From CAYYIS01 sp964470965 (GTDB lineage: Bacteria > JAAXHH01 > JABIQT01), in contig CAYYIS010000005.1 of NCBI GenBank assembly GCA_964470965.1, positions 1-64,000 of the forward strand: a stretch of 64,000 nucleotides of DNA. Reading direction: 5' to 3'. How positions within the stretch are numbered: the stretch's first letter is position 1; every line of letters starts with the position of its first letter. A model generated the notes under the pieces. It was not told the origin of the DNA, searched no databases, and saw only the letters and a program-made list of their open reading frames with translations. Position numbers and translations under genes: made by a program. Of the stretch, positions 53,374 through 62,351 are shown in pieces.

Positions 53374-54006
53374 ATGGATTATTCCAATACTATAGTTAAA
53401 CTGCGATCCCGGGCGGAACCGATGGAAGATCCTTTCATTGCTCAGGCGATTGACCTGTTGGACAAACACCACGCTTATGATACCGCACCAGCAGGCGGTA
53501 GCCTGCTGGACGCCACGGCGGGCGCCTTAGAAACATACCTGGCTTCAGGTGATCTCGAGGCAACTTTCGTGGCACTTCTGCCCGATGTGCTGGAGATCAC
53601 CGGTAGTGACTTTGGATTTCTGGCAGAGGTCTGCCACGGTGGGAATCAAACTCCTTACCTGCAGTCACACGCGGTAACGAACATCTACAAGTCTGATTAT
53701 ACATATCGCGACGTCGTCTCTAACCTGCAGTTTTTTAATCTCAACACGCTGAACGGTGCAATCATCAAGGAACGGGCACCAGTGGTTACCAGCGATCCGG
53801 AAAGGGATCCCCGCAGTGGTGGTCTGCCGTTCGGTCACGAACGATTGAAATCCTATTGTGGACTCCCGTTCCTCGTCGAAGACACCCTGGTCGGCGCCTT
53901 GGCTCTAGCGAACCGGCCGGGAGGCTATCCACCTAACGAAGTAGAGGCCCTCCAGCCGCTGTGTGCCGTATCCGGCAGGATGATTTCACACGCAAGGAAC
54001 CGATAA
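53374..54006 (+). CDS. GAF domain-containing protein
   Basis: 210 residues with a C-terminal GAF domain from about residue 60 (LEATFVALLPDVLEITGSDF, GLPFLVEDTLVGALALANRP). A ligand or redox sensor without any attached output domain. ATG at 53374; no clear ribosome binding site. Its stop is one base before the start of the transporter gene, so it may be its regulator or co-transcribed. Confidence 0.82.
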   Translation: MDYSNTIVKLRSRAEPMEDPFIAQAIDLLDKHHAYDTAPAGGSLLDATAGALETYLASGDLEATFVALLPDVLEITGSDFGFLAEVCHGGNQTPYLQSHAVTNIYKSDYTYRDVVSNLQFFNLNTLNGAIIKERAPVVTSDPERDPRSGGLPFGHERLKSYCGLPFLVEDTLVGALALANRPGGYPPNEVEALQPLCAVSGRMISHARNR

Positions 54007-54007
54007 C

Positions 54008-55141
54008 ATGTTCGACAAACCTTTTACATTCGACCGGGTCTTTCGCATTGCGCTCGCCGTGGTGGTCGTATGGGCCATCATCTTCCTTACCGGGTATCTC
54101 AGCGACGTGCTGATCCCCTTCGCGATCGCGCTGCTGCTTGCATACCTCATCAATCCCATGGTGTCATGGATTCAGCGAAAGATGAGGTATGGGCCGCGGA
54201 TGCTTGCAGTCCTAGTCAGCCTGGCCATCATCATAGGGATCGTGATGATCCTGCTCGCGATTCTCATCCCGATCATCCTTGCGGAAATGACACATATGAA
54301 GGAATTGTTGACCAACGTCGTCAATGTCTCCAATTTCCGCCAGCAGATGACCGAGTTAGTTCCCAGGGAAGTGGGAAGGTATATCGAGATATTCCTGACA
54401 GATGAAGAATTCCTGCTGTTCCTTAATTTTGAGAACGTTAAGACGGTAGCCCAACAGATTCTGCCGGGTATCTGGGGCGTGTTTTCAGGCACCATCAGCT
54501 TTGTCATCGGGTTGTCCGCCCTGGTGATAATAATGATGTACCTCATTTTTATATTGCTCGATTTCGATCAGGTTTCCGAAGGATGGAAAGATCTGATCCC
54601 TCTCCAGTATAAAGACACCATTTTGGCTGTATTGAACGATTTTACGTCGGCTATGCGGAACTACTTCAGAGCCCAATCGCTGATCGCTTTTCTCGTGGGG
54701 GTTCTCTTCGCAATCAGCTTCTGGTCCATCGGGTTGCCCATGGGCGTCCTGCTGGGGCTGTTTATCGGTGTTCTGAACATGGTGCCTTACCTCCAGGCGG
54801 CAGGTCTCATTCCCGCAACCGCGTTCGCACTGATGTCATCCTTGGAAACCGGGGAAAGTGCCTGGGTGATGATCCTACTGGTTCTAACCGTCTTCGTGGT
54901 GGTACAGTTAATACAGGACGCTGTGCTGGTTCCAAAAATCATGGGCCAGGTTACCGGTTTCAATCCGGCCGTGATCCTGCTGTCCCTGTCGGTGTGGGGT
55001 AAGCTCCTGGGCATGCTGGGGCTGATCATCGCCCTGCCAGTAACCTTCCTGATCCACTCCTACTACGCACGATTCCTGTCATTATCCCAGGCACCGGAAG
55101 AGTCTCCGGAGGTAACGGCTGTGCCCCGGGATGACTCTTAA
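54008..55141 (+). CDS. AI-2E family transporter (PerM-like)
   Basis: 377 residues with about eight membrane helices. AI-2E/PerM family: efflux-type membrane proteins implicated in autoinducer-2 export or sodium/proton exchange in other bacteria. Typical segments: FLTGYLSDVLIPFAIALLLAYL at the N-terminus and the central GLPMGVLLGLFIGVLNMVPY, plus PKIMGQVTGFNPAVILLSL. It starts one base after the GAF gene. Confidence 0.9.
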   Translation: MFDKPFTFDRVFRIALAVVVVWAIIFLTGYLSDVLIPFAIALLLAYLINPMVSWIQRKMRYGPRMLAVLVSLAIIIGIVMILLAILIPIILAEMTHMKELLTNVVNVSNFRQQMTELVPREVGRYIEIFLTDEEFLLFLNFENVKTVAQQILPGIWGVFSGTISFVIGLSALVIIMMYLIFILLDFDQVSEGWKDLIPLQYKDTILAVLNDFTSAMRNYFRAQSLIAFLVGVLFAISFWSIGLPMGVLLGLFIGVLNMVPYLQAAGLIPATAFALMSSLETGESAWVMILLVLTVFVVVQLIQDAVLVPKIMGQVTGFNPAVILLSLSVWGKLLGMLGLIIALPVTFLIHSYYARFLSLSQAPEESPEVTAVPRDDS

Positions 55142-55334
55142 CAAAATGGAAGATTCAGAGCAATTCCGCGCCTCACGCGCCTATACGGTACGTAATGACC
55201 GGGGCCGATATTCGTTTTATAAAAAACCTGTGAATTCGCTGGGTTTTCCAACCTGCAACAATCCGATACTTAAATGATCTGAAAGATAGTGTATGGGACA
55301 TGTAATGTCTTGAAACGATCTAGGAAAATCCTAT

Positions 55335-55376
55335 AAAAAAAGGGTAACTGCAATCGATAGCAGTTACCCTTTTTTA
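55335..55376. terminator. bidirectional rho-independent terminator
   Basis: An A-rich run, stem GGGTAACTGC (55342-55351) / GCAGTTACCC (55360-55369) with loop AATCGATA, then TTTTTT. It sits between the converging AI-2E and OPT-like genes and can serve both, since the A run on the 5' side gives a T run on the minus strand. Confidence 0.93.
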
Positions 55377-55396
55377 CCTTGATGCTCTTAATTATT

Positions 55397-57418
55397 TCAA
55401 TATGCGATCTGGGATATAGCCTTCGAAATAAGAGCTATGGCTATCGCCGTCATGCCTATTAATCCGATGCCGGCGCCATAGCCGGCAGCCACAATGGGAA
55501 CGTAAGCTCTCCATTTCTCCTGGCCAAAGCGCTTTGTGAAATAATACCGTCCCAGAATCGCACCGATAAATGTGGGCATGGTGTTCCACATCGGTGCGGC
55601 GAGGCCGCCTACGAAGCCATAGAAAAACAGAGGTGAGGCGCCGAGCAATGTGACTAGACCATATATACCGCCGGTAACGCCCAGCCCGGCAAAGATGTAA
55701 TTCGGATTGATGACTTCCAGAAGGAAATTCGACTCGCCCGGCAACGTCGTCTTAACCCAGATGGCTTTCATGGTGGCGTTGAGCGGCCACATCTTCTGTG
55801 TAAACGGATAAGCCGCAGATGGGATCGGATTCAGCTTCCACACAAGGGAGTAGAAAAGGAAACTGCACGCGAACATAAGAACCATAGTTACCAGATTGAG
55901 CTTTATCAGGCTGCCGAACGAAGTCTTGGTGAGTTCCAGCTGTTTGAATGTGGATGCAACCGGACCGTGTTCGAAAATAGGGATGGGCGCGAACCATACT
56001 GCGGCCCCCTTGTATCCGGAAAGATAAAACGACGCCTCTTTAACGAATGGGAAGGAAGAGCCGTACGGAGATCCTGTTATCGCCACCATACGGGCGCCGA
56101 TGTAGGAAAATACGGGCGACCAGAGATAGCCGAAAATCGCCGTGATCCAGACTGGGAAATCCGGAATCAAAACGTAGATCATCGCCACAAAACCAGTGGT
56201 GCTCAAAAACCATATGAGCAGGACCCATTTAAGTGACATATCCCCTCTTCCCTGGGGTGGTTCCAGGAGGGTATTCGGCACCTGATTGCCTTGTTCCTTC
56301 TTTTCTCTGGCATTCTGTGCCAACGCCCGGATCGTTCCGCCCAGTCCTACGATACCGATCACGAGCGAAGAACCGATCGTAAAGCTCAACCAGAAATCGA
56401 TGCTATTGGCGATCTGGGTCGGAATCATGGACATCCCCGGTTCCCAGGTTTTCAGGATACCCACGTTGTACAGGATCGGGTTGGCGACAATGGCGCTGGC
56501 AGCGGACGAAACGAAGGACCCCACTACTACCCAGAAGGGCAGCACAAAACCGACAATCAGTAAACCCAGATCCGTCCCTATACCAATCATAGTAGCCGGT
56601 AAAACACTTTTAAAACTAACTGTGAAATCAATAAAAGGAATCGGTAAAATATTAATCGGAGTCACTAGAAAGGTACTGGACAGGATGGGAATGACCACAT
56701 AGATCAATCCCCATGACACCCCTATGACGGTACCTATACTGAACGCCCGCCATCGCCAGCCTTCCGTTTTTGCAGAGGTTTCTGCCAGTGCTGTGGCGCC
56801 GCCTGCCTGTACGGATGCCAGGGGGAAAGGAAGCCGTTCCACATCGCTGGTGACACGGAACAGGAAGTACCCCATAGACAGCGAATTGACTGTGAAGAGT
56901 ACTGTTACTGCCGTGAGCACGGTAATCGGAACTAACCAGTCTGGATGAAAAAAGGTGCGATCGGTGAGTGCCTCGGATCCCGGCTGCGGCACCACCCAGG
57001 ATGGGATAAACTGCGCAAGCCCGGTAGACTCCGGCGCCTGGATGAAGTACTGCTCCCAGATTAGATGGGCAAAGGGCCCGCCCGTGATACCGTTATTCAT
57101 CGCATTGCCGGCCGCGGCAAGACCGGCCGCCGCCCAGTACAGAATGATGATTTCCTGGCGGGTTAGTTTGACAAGAGAGCGCTTCGCGATTTCAAGGAAG
57201 AGAATCACGGTTACCCAGTCCGCCGCGCCGGTCTGTCCGCCGGTCACAAGACTGAGGTAGATGGAACCGGGCAGCATGACGAATCCGACAAACAGACAAG
57301 CCCAGATGGTCTTCATGTCGAAGCCGGAGCGGTAAGGATCGTCCGGGGCGCCGAACAAAGTCCTCTCCGCAGGTTGCCCCTCTTCCTCATCGTGGAGTCG
57401 TTCCTCAGGAACGGCCAC
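55397..57418 (-). CDS. OPT-family-like multi-pass membrane transporter
   Basis: 673 residues with about fourteen to sixteen hydrophobic helices. The overall shape, length and several segments (PFPLASVQAGGATALAETSA, then VPILSSTFLVTPINILPIPF) resemble the oligopeptide transporter (OPT) family, though no single decisive motif is visible to me. It probably imports peptides or related compounds using an ion gradient. It is followed by the bidirectional terminator and is single. Confidence 0.7.
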   Translation of the reverse strand: MAVPEERLHDEEEGQPAERTLFGAPDDPYRSGFDMKTIWACLFVGFVMLPGSIYLSLVTGGQTGAADWVTVILFLEIAKRSLVKLTRQEIIILYWAAAGLAAAGNAMNNGITGGPFAHLIWEQYFIQAPESTGLAQFIPSWVVPQPGSEALTDRTFFHPDWLVPITVLTAVTVLFTVNSLSMGYFLFRVTSDVERLPFPLASVQAGGATALAETSAKTEGWRWRAFSIGTVIGVSWGLIYVVIPILSSTFLVTPINILPIPFIDFTVSFKSVLPATMIGIGTDLGLLIVGFVLPFWVVVGSFVSSAASAIVANPILYNVGILKTWEPGMSMIPTQIANSIDFWLSFTIGSSLVIGIVGLGGTIRALAQNAREKKEQGNQVPNTLLEPPQGRGDMSLKWVLLIWFLSTTGFVAMIYVLIPDFPVWITAIFGYLWSPVFSYIGARMVAITGSPYGSSFPFVKEASFYLSGYKGAAVWFAPIPIFEHGPVASTFKQLELTKTSFGSLIKLNLVTMVLMFACSFLFYSLVWKLNPIPSAAYPFTQKMWPLNATMKAIWVKTTLPGESNFLLEVINPNYIFAGLGVTGGIYGLVTLLGASPLFFYGFVGGLAAPMWNTMPTFIGAILGRYYFTKRFGQEKWRAYVPIVAAGYGAGIGLIGMTAIAIALISKAISQIAY

Positions 57419-57523
57419 GCGTCACCTCCAAAACGTTGGTTCACTATGTATGAATTTTGAACGATTTATCAAAAATAGACGATCGTCCGGCAATGTCAAG
57501 ATAAACATTGCCAATCCCTCCAA

Positions 57524-59707
57524 TCAGCCGTCCCCAAGAGTCAGATACTCCCTCAGGCCGGTGTACCGATCTAGTACCGTGTTGTTGTTCACGGCGATCC
57601 CTAGGGCCTTTTTAGTCCCGACGATCACGACCAACGATTTCGCCCTTGTAATAGCGGTATACAACAGATTCCTCTGCAGCATAATGTAATGCGTGGTGAA
57701 GACGGGCAGCACAATCGCAGGATATTCAGAGCCCTGGCTTTTGTGAACGCTGATGGCATAGGCAAGCACCAGTTCGTCCAGATCGGCGTATTCATAGTTC
57801 ACCGCCTCGCCGAACATCACCTGAACGGTCTGCGCCTCCGGATCGATGTCGGCAACACGTCCGATGTCCCCGTTAAACACCATTTTCTCATAGTTATTGC
57901 GAGTCTGGAGCACCTTGTCTCCCACTCGGATCTCACGGTTGCCCTGCTTCAATGCCGCTCCCCCGGGATTCAGAGATTCCTGCAGCACACTGTTCAGATG
58001 GTCTACGCCTACTTCACTCCGGTACATCGGTGTCAAAACCTGGATGTCCTCAACCGGATCATATCCGTACCGCCCGGGCAGCCGGTGTTGGCAAAGATCC
58101 CGGATCAAATCCTGTGCTCTAGCAGGTCTTTCTTCTTCCAAAAAAAAGAAGTCGCCTTCTTTTTTAGCCTTAACTTCAGGAAATTCACCCTGGTTTACCC
58201 GGTGAGCGTTAAGAACGATATCACTTTCCTGCGCTTGCCTGAATATCTGGTCCAGGTGCACCACCGGCACACCGCCGGATGCGATGATATCCCGAAGGAC
58301 GTTACCCGCCCCTACGGACGGTAGCTGATCCGCATCTCCGACCATAATGAAACGGGCATGGGAAGGCACGGCGCGGAGCAACGCGTTCATGATCACCGTG
58401 TCCACCATAGACACTTCATCGAGGATCACCACATCCGTGTCCAGCGGATCATCCATCCCTTTTTTGAAATTCATACCACCGGGACTGAACTCCAAAAGTC
58501 GATGGATGGTTTTCGCGTCTGTGCCGGACACCTCTGCCAGGCGCTTAGCCGCCCTTCCGGTCGGCGCAGCGAGCACTACCCTCTGTTTTAGGTAACGGAA
58601 CAAGGCCAGCATACCCCTGGTACACGTGGTCTTGCCGGTTCCGGGGCCGCCTGTGAGCACCAGAATAGAACCGGTCAGTGCGGTAACTACAGCCTTACGC
58701 TGCTGCTCGTTGAACATCAGGTCCTCCTGTTGCTGGAGACGGTTTATCAACTGGAGGATATGCTCCGTTTTGAACTGCTGCCGTGGGGACGTCTGCAACC
58801 GACCGATATGACGCACGATACCCCGCTCTGCGTGATAAAACGATGTAAGATACACCCGGTCGTTTTCTACAACGATCTCATCTTTCTGTGTGAGCGTCCG
58901 AAGGGCAGGCGGTATCGTGGATTCATCCACATTAAGCGATTGCACACTTTCCTGCGTCAAAAGGGCGGTGGGTGTGTACACATGCCCATCCTCGGTGAAG
59001 TGCGTAATGACGTACCTGATTCCCGCCACGATACGGGCCGGATCGCTTGCCTCGACCCCGAGATCCATGGCAATTTTATCGGCTGTTCTGAACCCGACAC
59101 CCCAAATATCCGATGAAAGACGATACGGATTCTCCGTAACCTTGTCAATCGCCTCATCACCATACGTCTTATAGATCTTGACCGCATAATTGGTACTCAC
59201 ATCATGGGAGATCAAAAACTGCATCACTTCCTGTATGTGCTTCTGGTCCTGCCACCCCCGTCCAATGATATCCACTGTCTTTCGGGCGACTCCCTTTATC
59301 TCGAGAAGCCGTTCCGGATTTTGATCGATGATCTCCAGAGTCTCCTCTCCGAAATGATCTACGATCATCTTTGAGCGGCCGGGTCCGATACCTTTTATCA
59401 GGCCTGAACCGAGGTATTTCCGGATGCCGTCGGCGGTCGTGGGATGCAACTTTTTATATTCGATGATTTTGAATTGGCGACCGAATTTTGCATGTGATAC
59501 CCAGTATCCTTTAAATTCCACACGCTCACCGGGCGAGAGCGTGGCCAGGTTGCCAACGGCCGGCAGGAGCCCGTCCCTGGAAACCACAGCCGTCAGCCGT
59601 TCCGTCGTTTCACAAAATCGCAGTTCAGGACGTAACTTCGCAATCGTATAACCGGTTTCTTGATTCTGAAAAGTAACACGTTCTATCGTGCCGACGAGGG
59701 TATCCAT
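57524..59707 (-). CDS. recD2: ATP-dependent RecD2-type DNA helicase
   Basis: 727 residues. RecD-like SF1B helicase with the N-terminal extension typical of RecD2 (GTIERVTFQNQETGYTIAKL, and HhH-like repeats GSGLIKGIGPGRS and LLEIKGVARKTVDIIG). Walker A is GGPGTGKTT, Walker B VILDEVSMVD, motif III GDADQLPSVGAG, and C-terminal motif VHKSQGSEYP. Acts on DNA repair and 5' to 3' unwinding. Length is normal for RecD2. Confidence 0.94.
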   Translation of the reverse strand: MDTLVGTIERVTFQNQETGYTIAKLRPELRFCETTERLTAVVSRDGLLPAVGNLATLSPGERVEFKGYWVSHAKFGRQFKIIEYKKLHPTTADGIRKYLGSGLIKGIGPGRSKMIVDHFGEETLEIIDQNPERLLEIKGVARKTVDIIGRGWQDQKHIQEVMQFLISHDVSTNYAVKIYKTYGDEAIDKVTENPYRLSSDIWGVGFRTADKIAMDLGVEASDPARIVAGIRYVITHFTEDGHVYTPTALLTQESVQSLNVDESTIPPALRTLTQKDEIVVENDRVYLTSFYHAERGIVRHIGRLQTSPRQQFKTEHILQLINRLQQQEDLMFNEQQRKAVVTALTGSILVLTGGPGTGKTTCTRGMLALFRYLKQRVVLAAPTGRAAKRLAEVSGTDAKTIHRLLEFSPGGMNFKKGMDDPLDTDVVILDEVSMVDTVIMNALLRAVPSHARFIMVGDADQLPSVGAGNVLRDIIASGGVPVVHLDQIFRQAQESDIVLNAHRVNQGEFPEVKAKKEGDFFFLEEERPARAQDLIRDLCQHRLPGRYGYDPVEDIQVLTPMYRSEVGVDHLNSVLQESLNPGGAALKQGNREIRVGDKVLQTRNNYEKMVFNGDIGRVADIDPEAQTVQVMFGEAVNYEYADLDELVLAYAISVHKSQGSEYPAIVLPVFTTHYIMLQRNLLYTAITRAKSLVVIVGTKKALGIAVNNNTVLDRYTGLREYLTLGDG

Positions 59708-60010
59708 AAGATTGTTCTGTTGACAGTTTGGTGTTCGGGAGGCTCCATCGATTGTAGAGCATTTGATGGATATGTTGTGATTTGGTCGGAAACCTGCGTA
59801 ATACGCTTTCCGTTAAAGATACTGTACATTACTTGATATACATGGTGGTGGGTCAAGCCTAATCTGAACACCTGATGTCAAAAAAGTTTTCTTTCCGGTG
59901 AGCAGATCAACCCGATGTGATAGTCGTCACAACGGCCTCTCCCCGGCAAACGGGGTGATGTCAGGGCGTTTATTGGCAACCCGACCCCCGGATCAAATTC
60001 GTGAAAAAAA
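59708..60010. other. region between recD2 and the ankyrin gene
   Basis: No gene. A small inverted repeat CCCCG / CGGGG lies near 59942-59957 without a T run. The rest is AT-rich and should contain the recD2 promoter. Confidence 0.4.
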
Positions 60011-60031
60011 CGCCGGCACTTTACCCGGCGT
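60008..60031 (-). terminator. rho-independent terminator of the ankyrin gene
   Basis: On the minus strand CGCCGG, loop GTAAAGTG, CCGGCG is followed by TTTTTTT, about 10 bases after the ankyrin stop. Confidence 0.85.
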
Positions 60032-60039
60032 GTTAAAAT

Positions 60040-61788
60040 TCAAGCGGTCGCCCCGTAGGCTTTGAGCATTTCTACAATCTGGGTTTGGCCTCTGCGATTG
60101 GCCCAGGCGAGCGGGGTGTTCCAGGCGTCGCCGGTGGGTAAATTCGGATTCGCGCCGCGCTCGATGTAAAGACGTGCCAGGTCTGTGCGACCCCAGGCAG
60201 CGGCCCAGGCAAGCGGGGTAGACCTAAGCAGGGCGTCACGGACATCGAGATTCGCGCCGTAATCTAGCAGGAGCGTGGCGAAGGTCAGACGCTCGTCCTC
60301 CGTGAGATGAGGCTTGCCCCAAACCAGGCCCGTAGCGGCCATGTGGTGCAGAAACGAGGTCTCGCGGCGCCCTTTCACATTAGGATCAGCGCCGTGCTCG
60401 AGTATCATTTCGAGAATTCGGGGAAAGATTGTACGATCGACCTGATCGCGGTATTTTCGGAATATGCTGCACGGCCATATGCGAATGGGCTGTTCCAAAA
60501 CGTGATGCCAGCGGGGATCATCCGGCGCCCATTCGATGCGTCTCAGGCAGAAGCCGACCAGGTCGATGTCCCCGCCGCAGGCGGCGGCGGGGACCAATTC
60601 CTCCGCCAGTTCCGGCCTGAGTACGATGGCCACGATCCCTGCGGCCGTCTCGCATTCCCCGGCAGCGACCCCGGGTGTCAGAACCCCGCCGTAGCGATAC
60701 AGCAGCCTCTTCATCTTCTCATCCCTGTTGTCGAATGCCTGGTTGATGGGATTGCCCGAGGCGTATACTTCTGCGTTGGGATCGGCGCCGCGCTCGAGCA
60801 GGAGTTCGGCAATCACATACATGCTGTTGCCGGCAGCCGCCCAGAGTGGACCGCCCGAAGAACCGGCATATTCATCGCCGAGCTGAAAGGTCTTGCGCTC
60901 GTCGGGATCGAGGCCCAGGTCGAGCAGCAGGCGAACCATCTCAAGCCGCCTGTGCCATACGGCCAACTCAAGAAGTTTGATGTCGCTGTGCGGGTCCGGC
61001 TTCAAAAGATCCGGGTAATCTTCAGCGATCCGAGAGACCGCCTCCCTATCGCCCAGCATGACCAGCACGCACAGGCTCTGCGGCGACCCGGCCTCAAGCA
61101 GAATACCGACGGCCAGATAACAATTCTCCGATATCTGGCGATTCTTGTGGATGGTGTTGCCGGCCGCCGATTCCAGCGCGGTGCCGCCCGCCAGATTCTC
61201 CTTTCCGACATCGGCACCCGCCTTAAGCAGGGCTCGCACCAGCCGCGCCCGTCCGTTACCTGCCGCATGATGCAATGCAGTATTACCGTCCTCATCGCAC
61301 ATATTCACCAGATCCGGCTTGTCTGCCATCATGCGCAGGGCAGCATCCTCATCGCCTTCTGCGACCGCTTTTACGAAAGCCTGTATCTCGATCGTGACCG
61401 TGAGATTGGGACAGAGGTTGGCTTCACGCCTTTTCTCAAGCCCCTTATCTATCAGTTCGACGATCTCATGGTATTCCCGGTCCCTGGCTAGCGCCAGGGG
61501 CGTGGTGGCATCCCTGTAAGGAAAAATCCCTTGATGCGGGTCGGCATCGTGGTCCATGAGTATCTGCACCACCCCGCCCTGGCGGTTGAGCACTGCATGG
61601 TGCAGCGCGCGGTGCTCGTCGTCGGAGGCCAGATCTACGCCCACCAGATGCGGACTGACCGCCAGGATAGCCCCGACCAGATTCACATCTCCTTCGGCAG
61701 CAGCCCGGCAGAGATCGGCGACGCGGTATTTTTCCACAGTCGATTTATCGTTGGAAAGCGCGCTTTCATGCATAGCGTCCTCAACCAT
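60040..61788 (-). CDS. ankyrin-repeat protein
   Basis: 582 residues from ATG 61788 (AAGGAAAGGA upstream; two ATGs further upstream lack sites). Ankyrin repeats are visible throughout, e.g. NTALHHAAGNGRARLVRALL, TPLALARDREYHEIVELID and TPLAWANRRGQTQIVEML at the C-terminus. A protein-binding scaffold; no signal, catalytic domain or membrane part seen. A long antisense frame covers it but is a shadow. Not obviously part of any neighbouring pathway. Confidence 0.88.
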   Translation of the reverse strand: MVEDAMHESALSNDKSTVEKYRVADLCRAAAEGDVNLVGAILAVSPHLVGVDLASDDEHRALHHAVLNRQGGVVQILMDHDADPHQGIFPYRDATTPLALARDREYHEIVELIDKGLEKRREANLCPNLTVTIEIQAFVKAVAEGDEDAALRMMADKPDLVNMCDEDGNTALHHAAGNGRARLVRALLKAGADVGKENLAGGTALESAAGNTIHKNRQISENCYLAVGILLEAGSPQSLCVLVMLGDREAVSRIAEDYPDLLKPDPHSDIKLLELAVWHRRLEMVRLLLDLGLDPDERKTFQLGDEYAGSSGGPLWAAAGNSMYVIAELLLERGADPNAEVYASGNPINQAFDNRDEKMKRLLYRYGGVLTPGVAAGECETAAGIVAIVLRPELAEELVPAAACGGDIDLVGFCLRRIEWAPDDPRWHHVLEQPIRIWPCSIFRKYRDQVDRTIFPRILEMILEHGADPNVKGRRETSFLHHMAATGLVWGKPHLTEDERLTFATLLLDYGANLDVRDALLRSTPLAWAAAWGRTDLARLYIERGANPNLPTGDAWNTPLAWANRRGQTQIVEMLKAYGATA

Positions 61789-62351
61789 GTTCAACGTCCT
61801 TTCCTTGAGAGTCATTCGCGCCGCGTGCAACCGAGAATTCGATGCAACTTTTCGAAAATGCCACCGAATCGCCTTCCTCTGCCTGTTCTACCCGGTAAAA
61901 TATTCAGGCACCCAGACACCGTCATTTGCCGTCTCTACAGTACCACCAAGTTCCTTACTGAAACCATAGCCCCGGTCAGGCATGAATTGCCTGGAACCTA
62001 CACAAACAACACAACGCAGCCACCCGCACGCAGCTGTTGACAGAATGGCGTTGGAGAAATATTAAGGGATGTAAATACCAAAGGATTTCAATTCGAAGTG
62101 GGCCCGTCTGTAATCACATGTTTCATTTGTGATCGGTGAGACAGGGAATGGCGCGCTTCATGCGATACTTTCAGATGACACGGCCCGGAGGAGTCGGCAG
62201 TTACCGCATCACCACCGATGCGGTGTCAGCGGCATTTTCGGAATCGGCAACTTTGATATTGTTCCGGGCCGCACTGGTGCATAATTCTAAGGGCAACGTG
62301 TGCTCCAGCCCCACGGATGTCAAACCACCGATTCTCAATCCCAATCCCTTT
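61789..62351. other. 563-base gap between ankyrin and HEAT/cNMP genes
   Basis: No intact gene. A 31-codon minus frame (61983 to 61888) reads MPDRGYGFSKELGGTV and could be a fragment of a DUF302-like protein, but the likeness is faint. Promoter of the ankyrin gene should lie here. Confidence 0.3.

Noticed and set aside
60307..61491. 394-codon open plus frame opposite the ankyrin gene
   Set aside because: No family features; the minus strand carries clear ankyrin repeats, so this is a GC-driven shadow.
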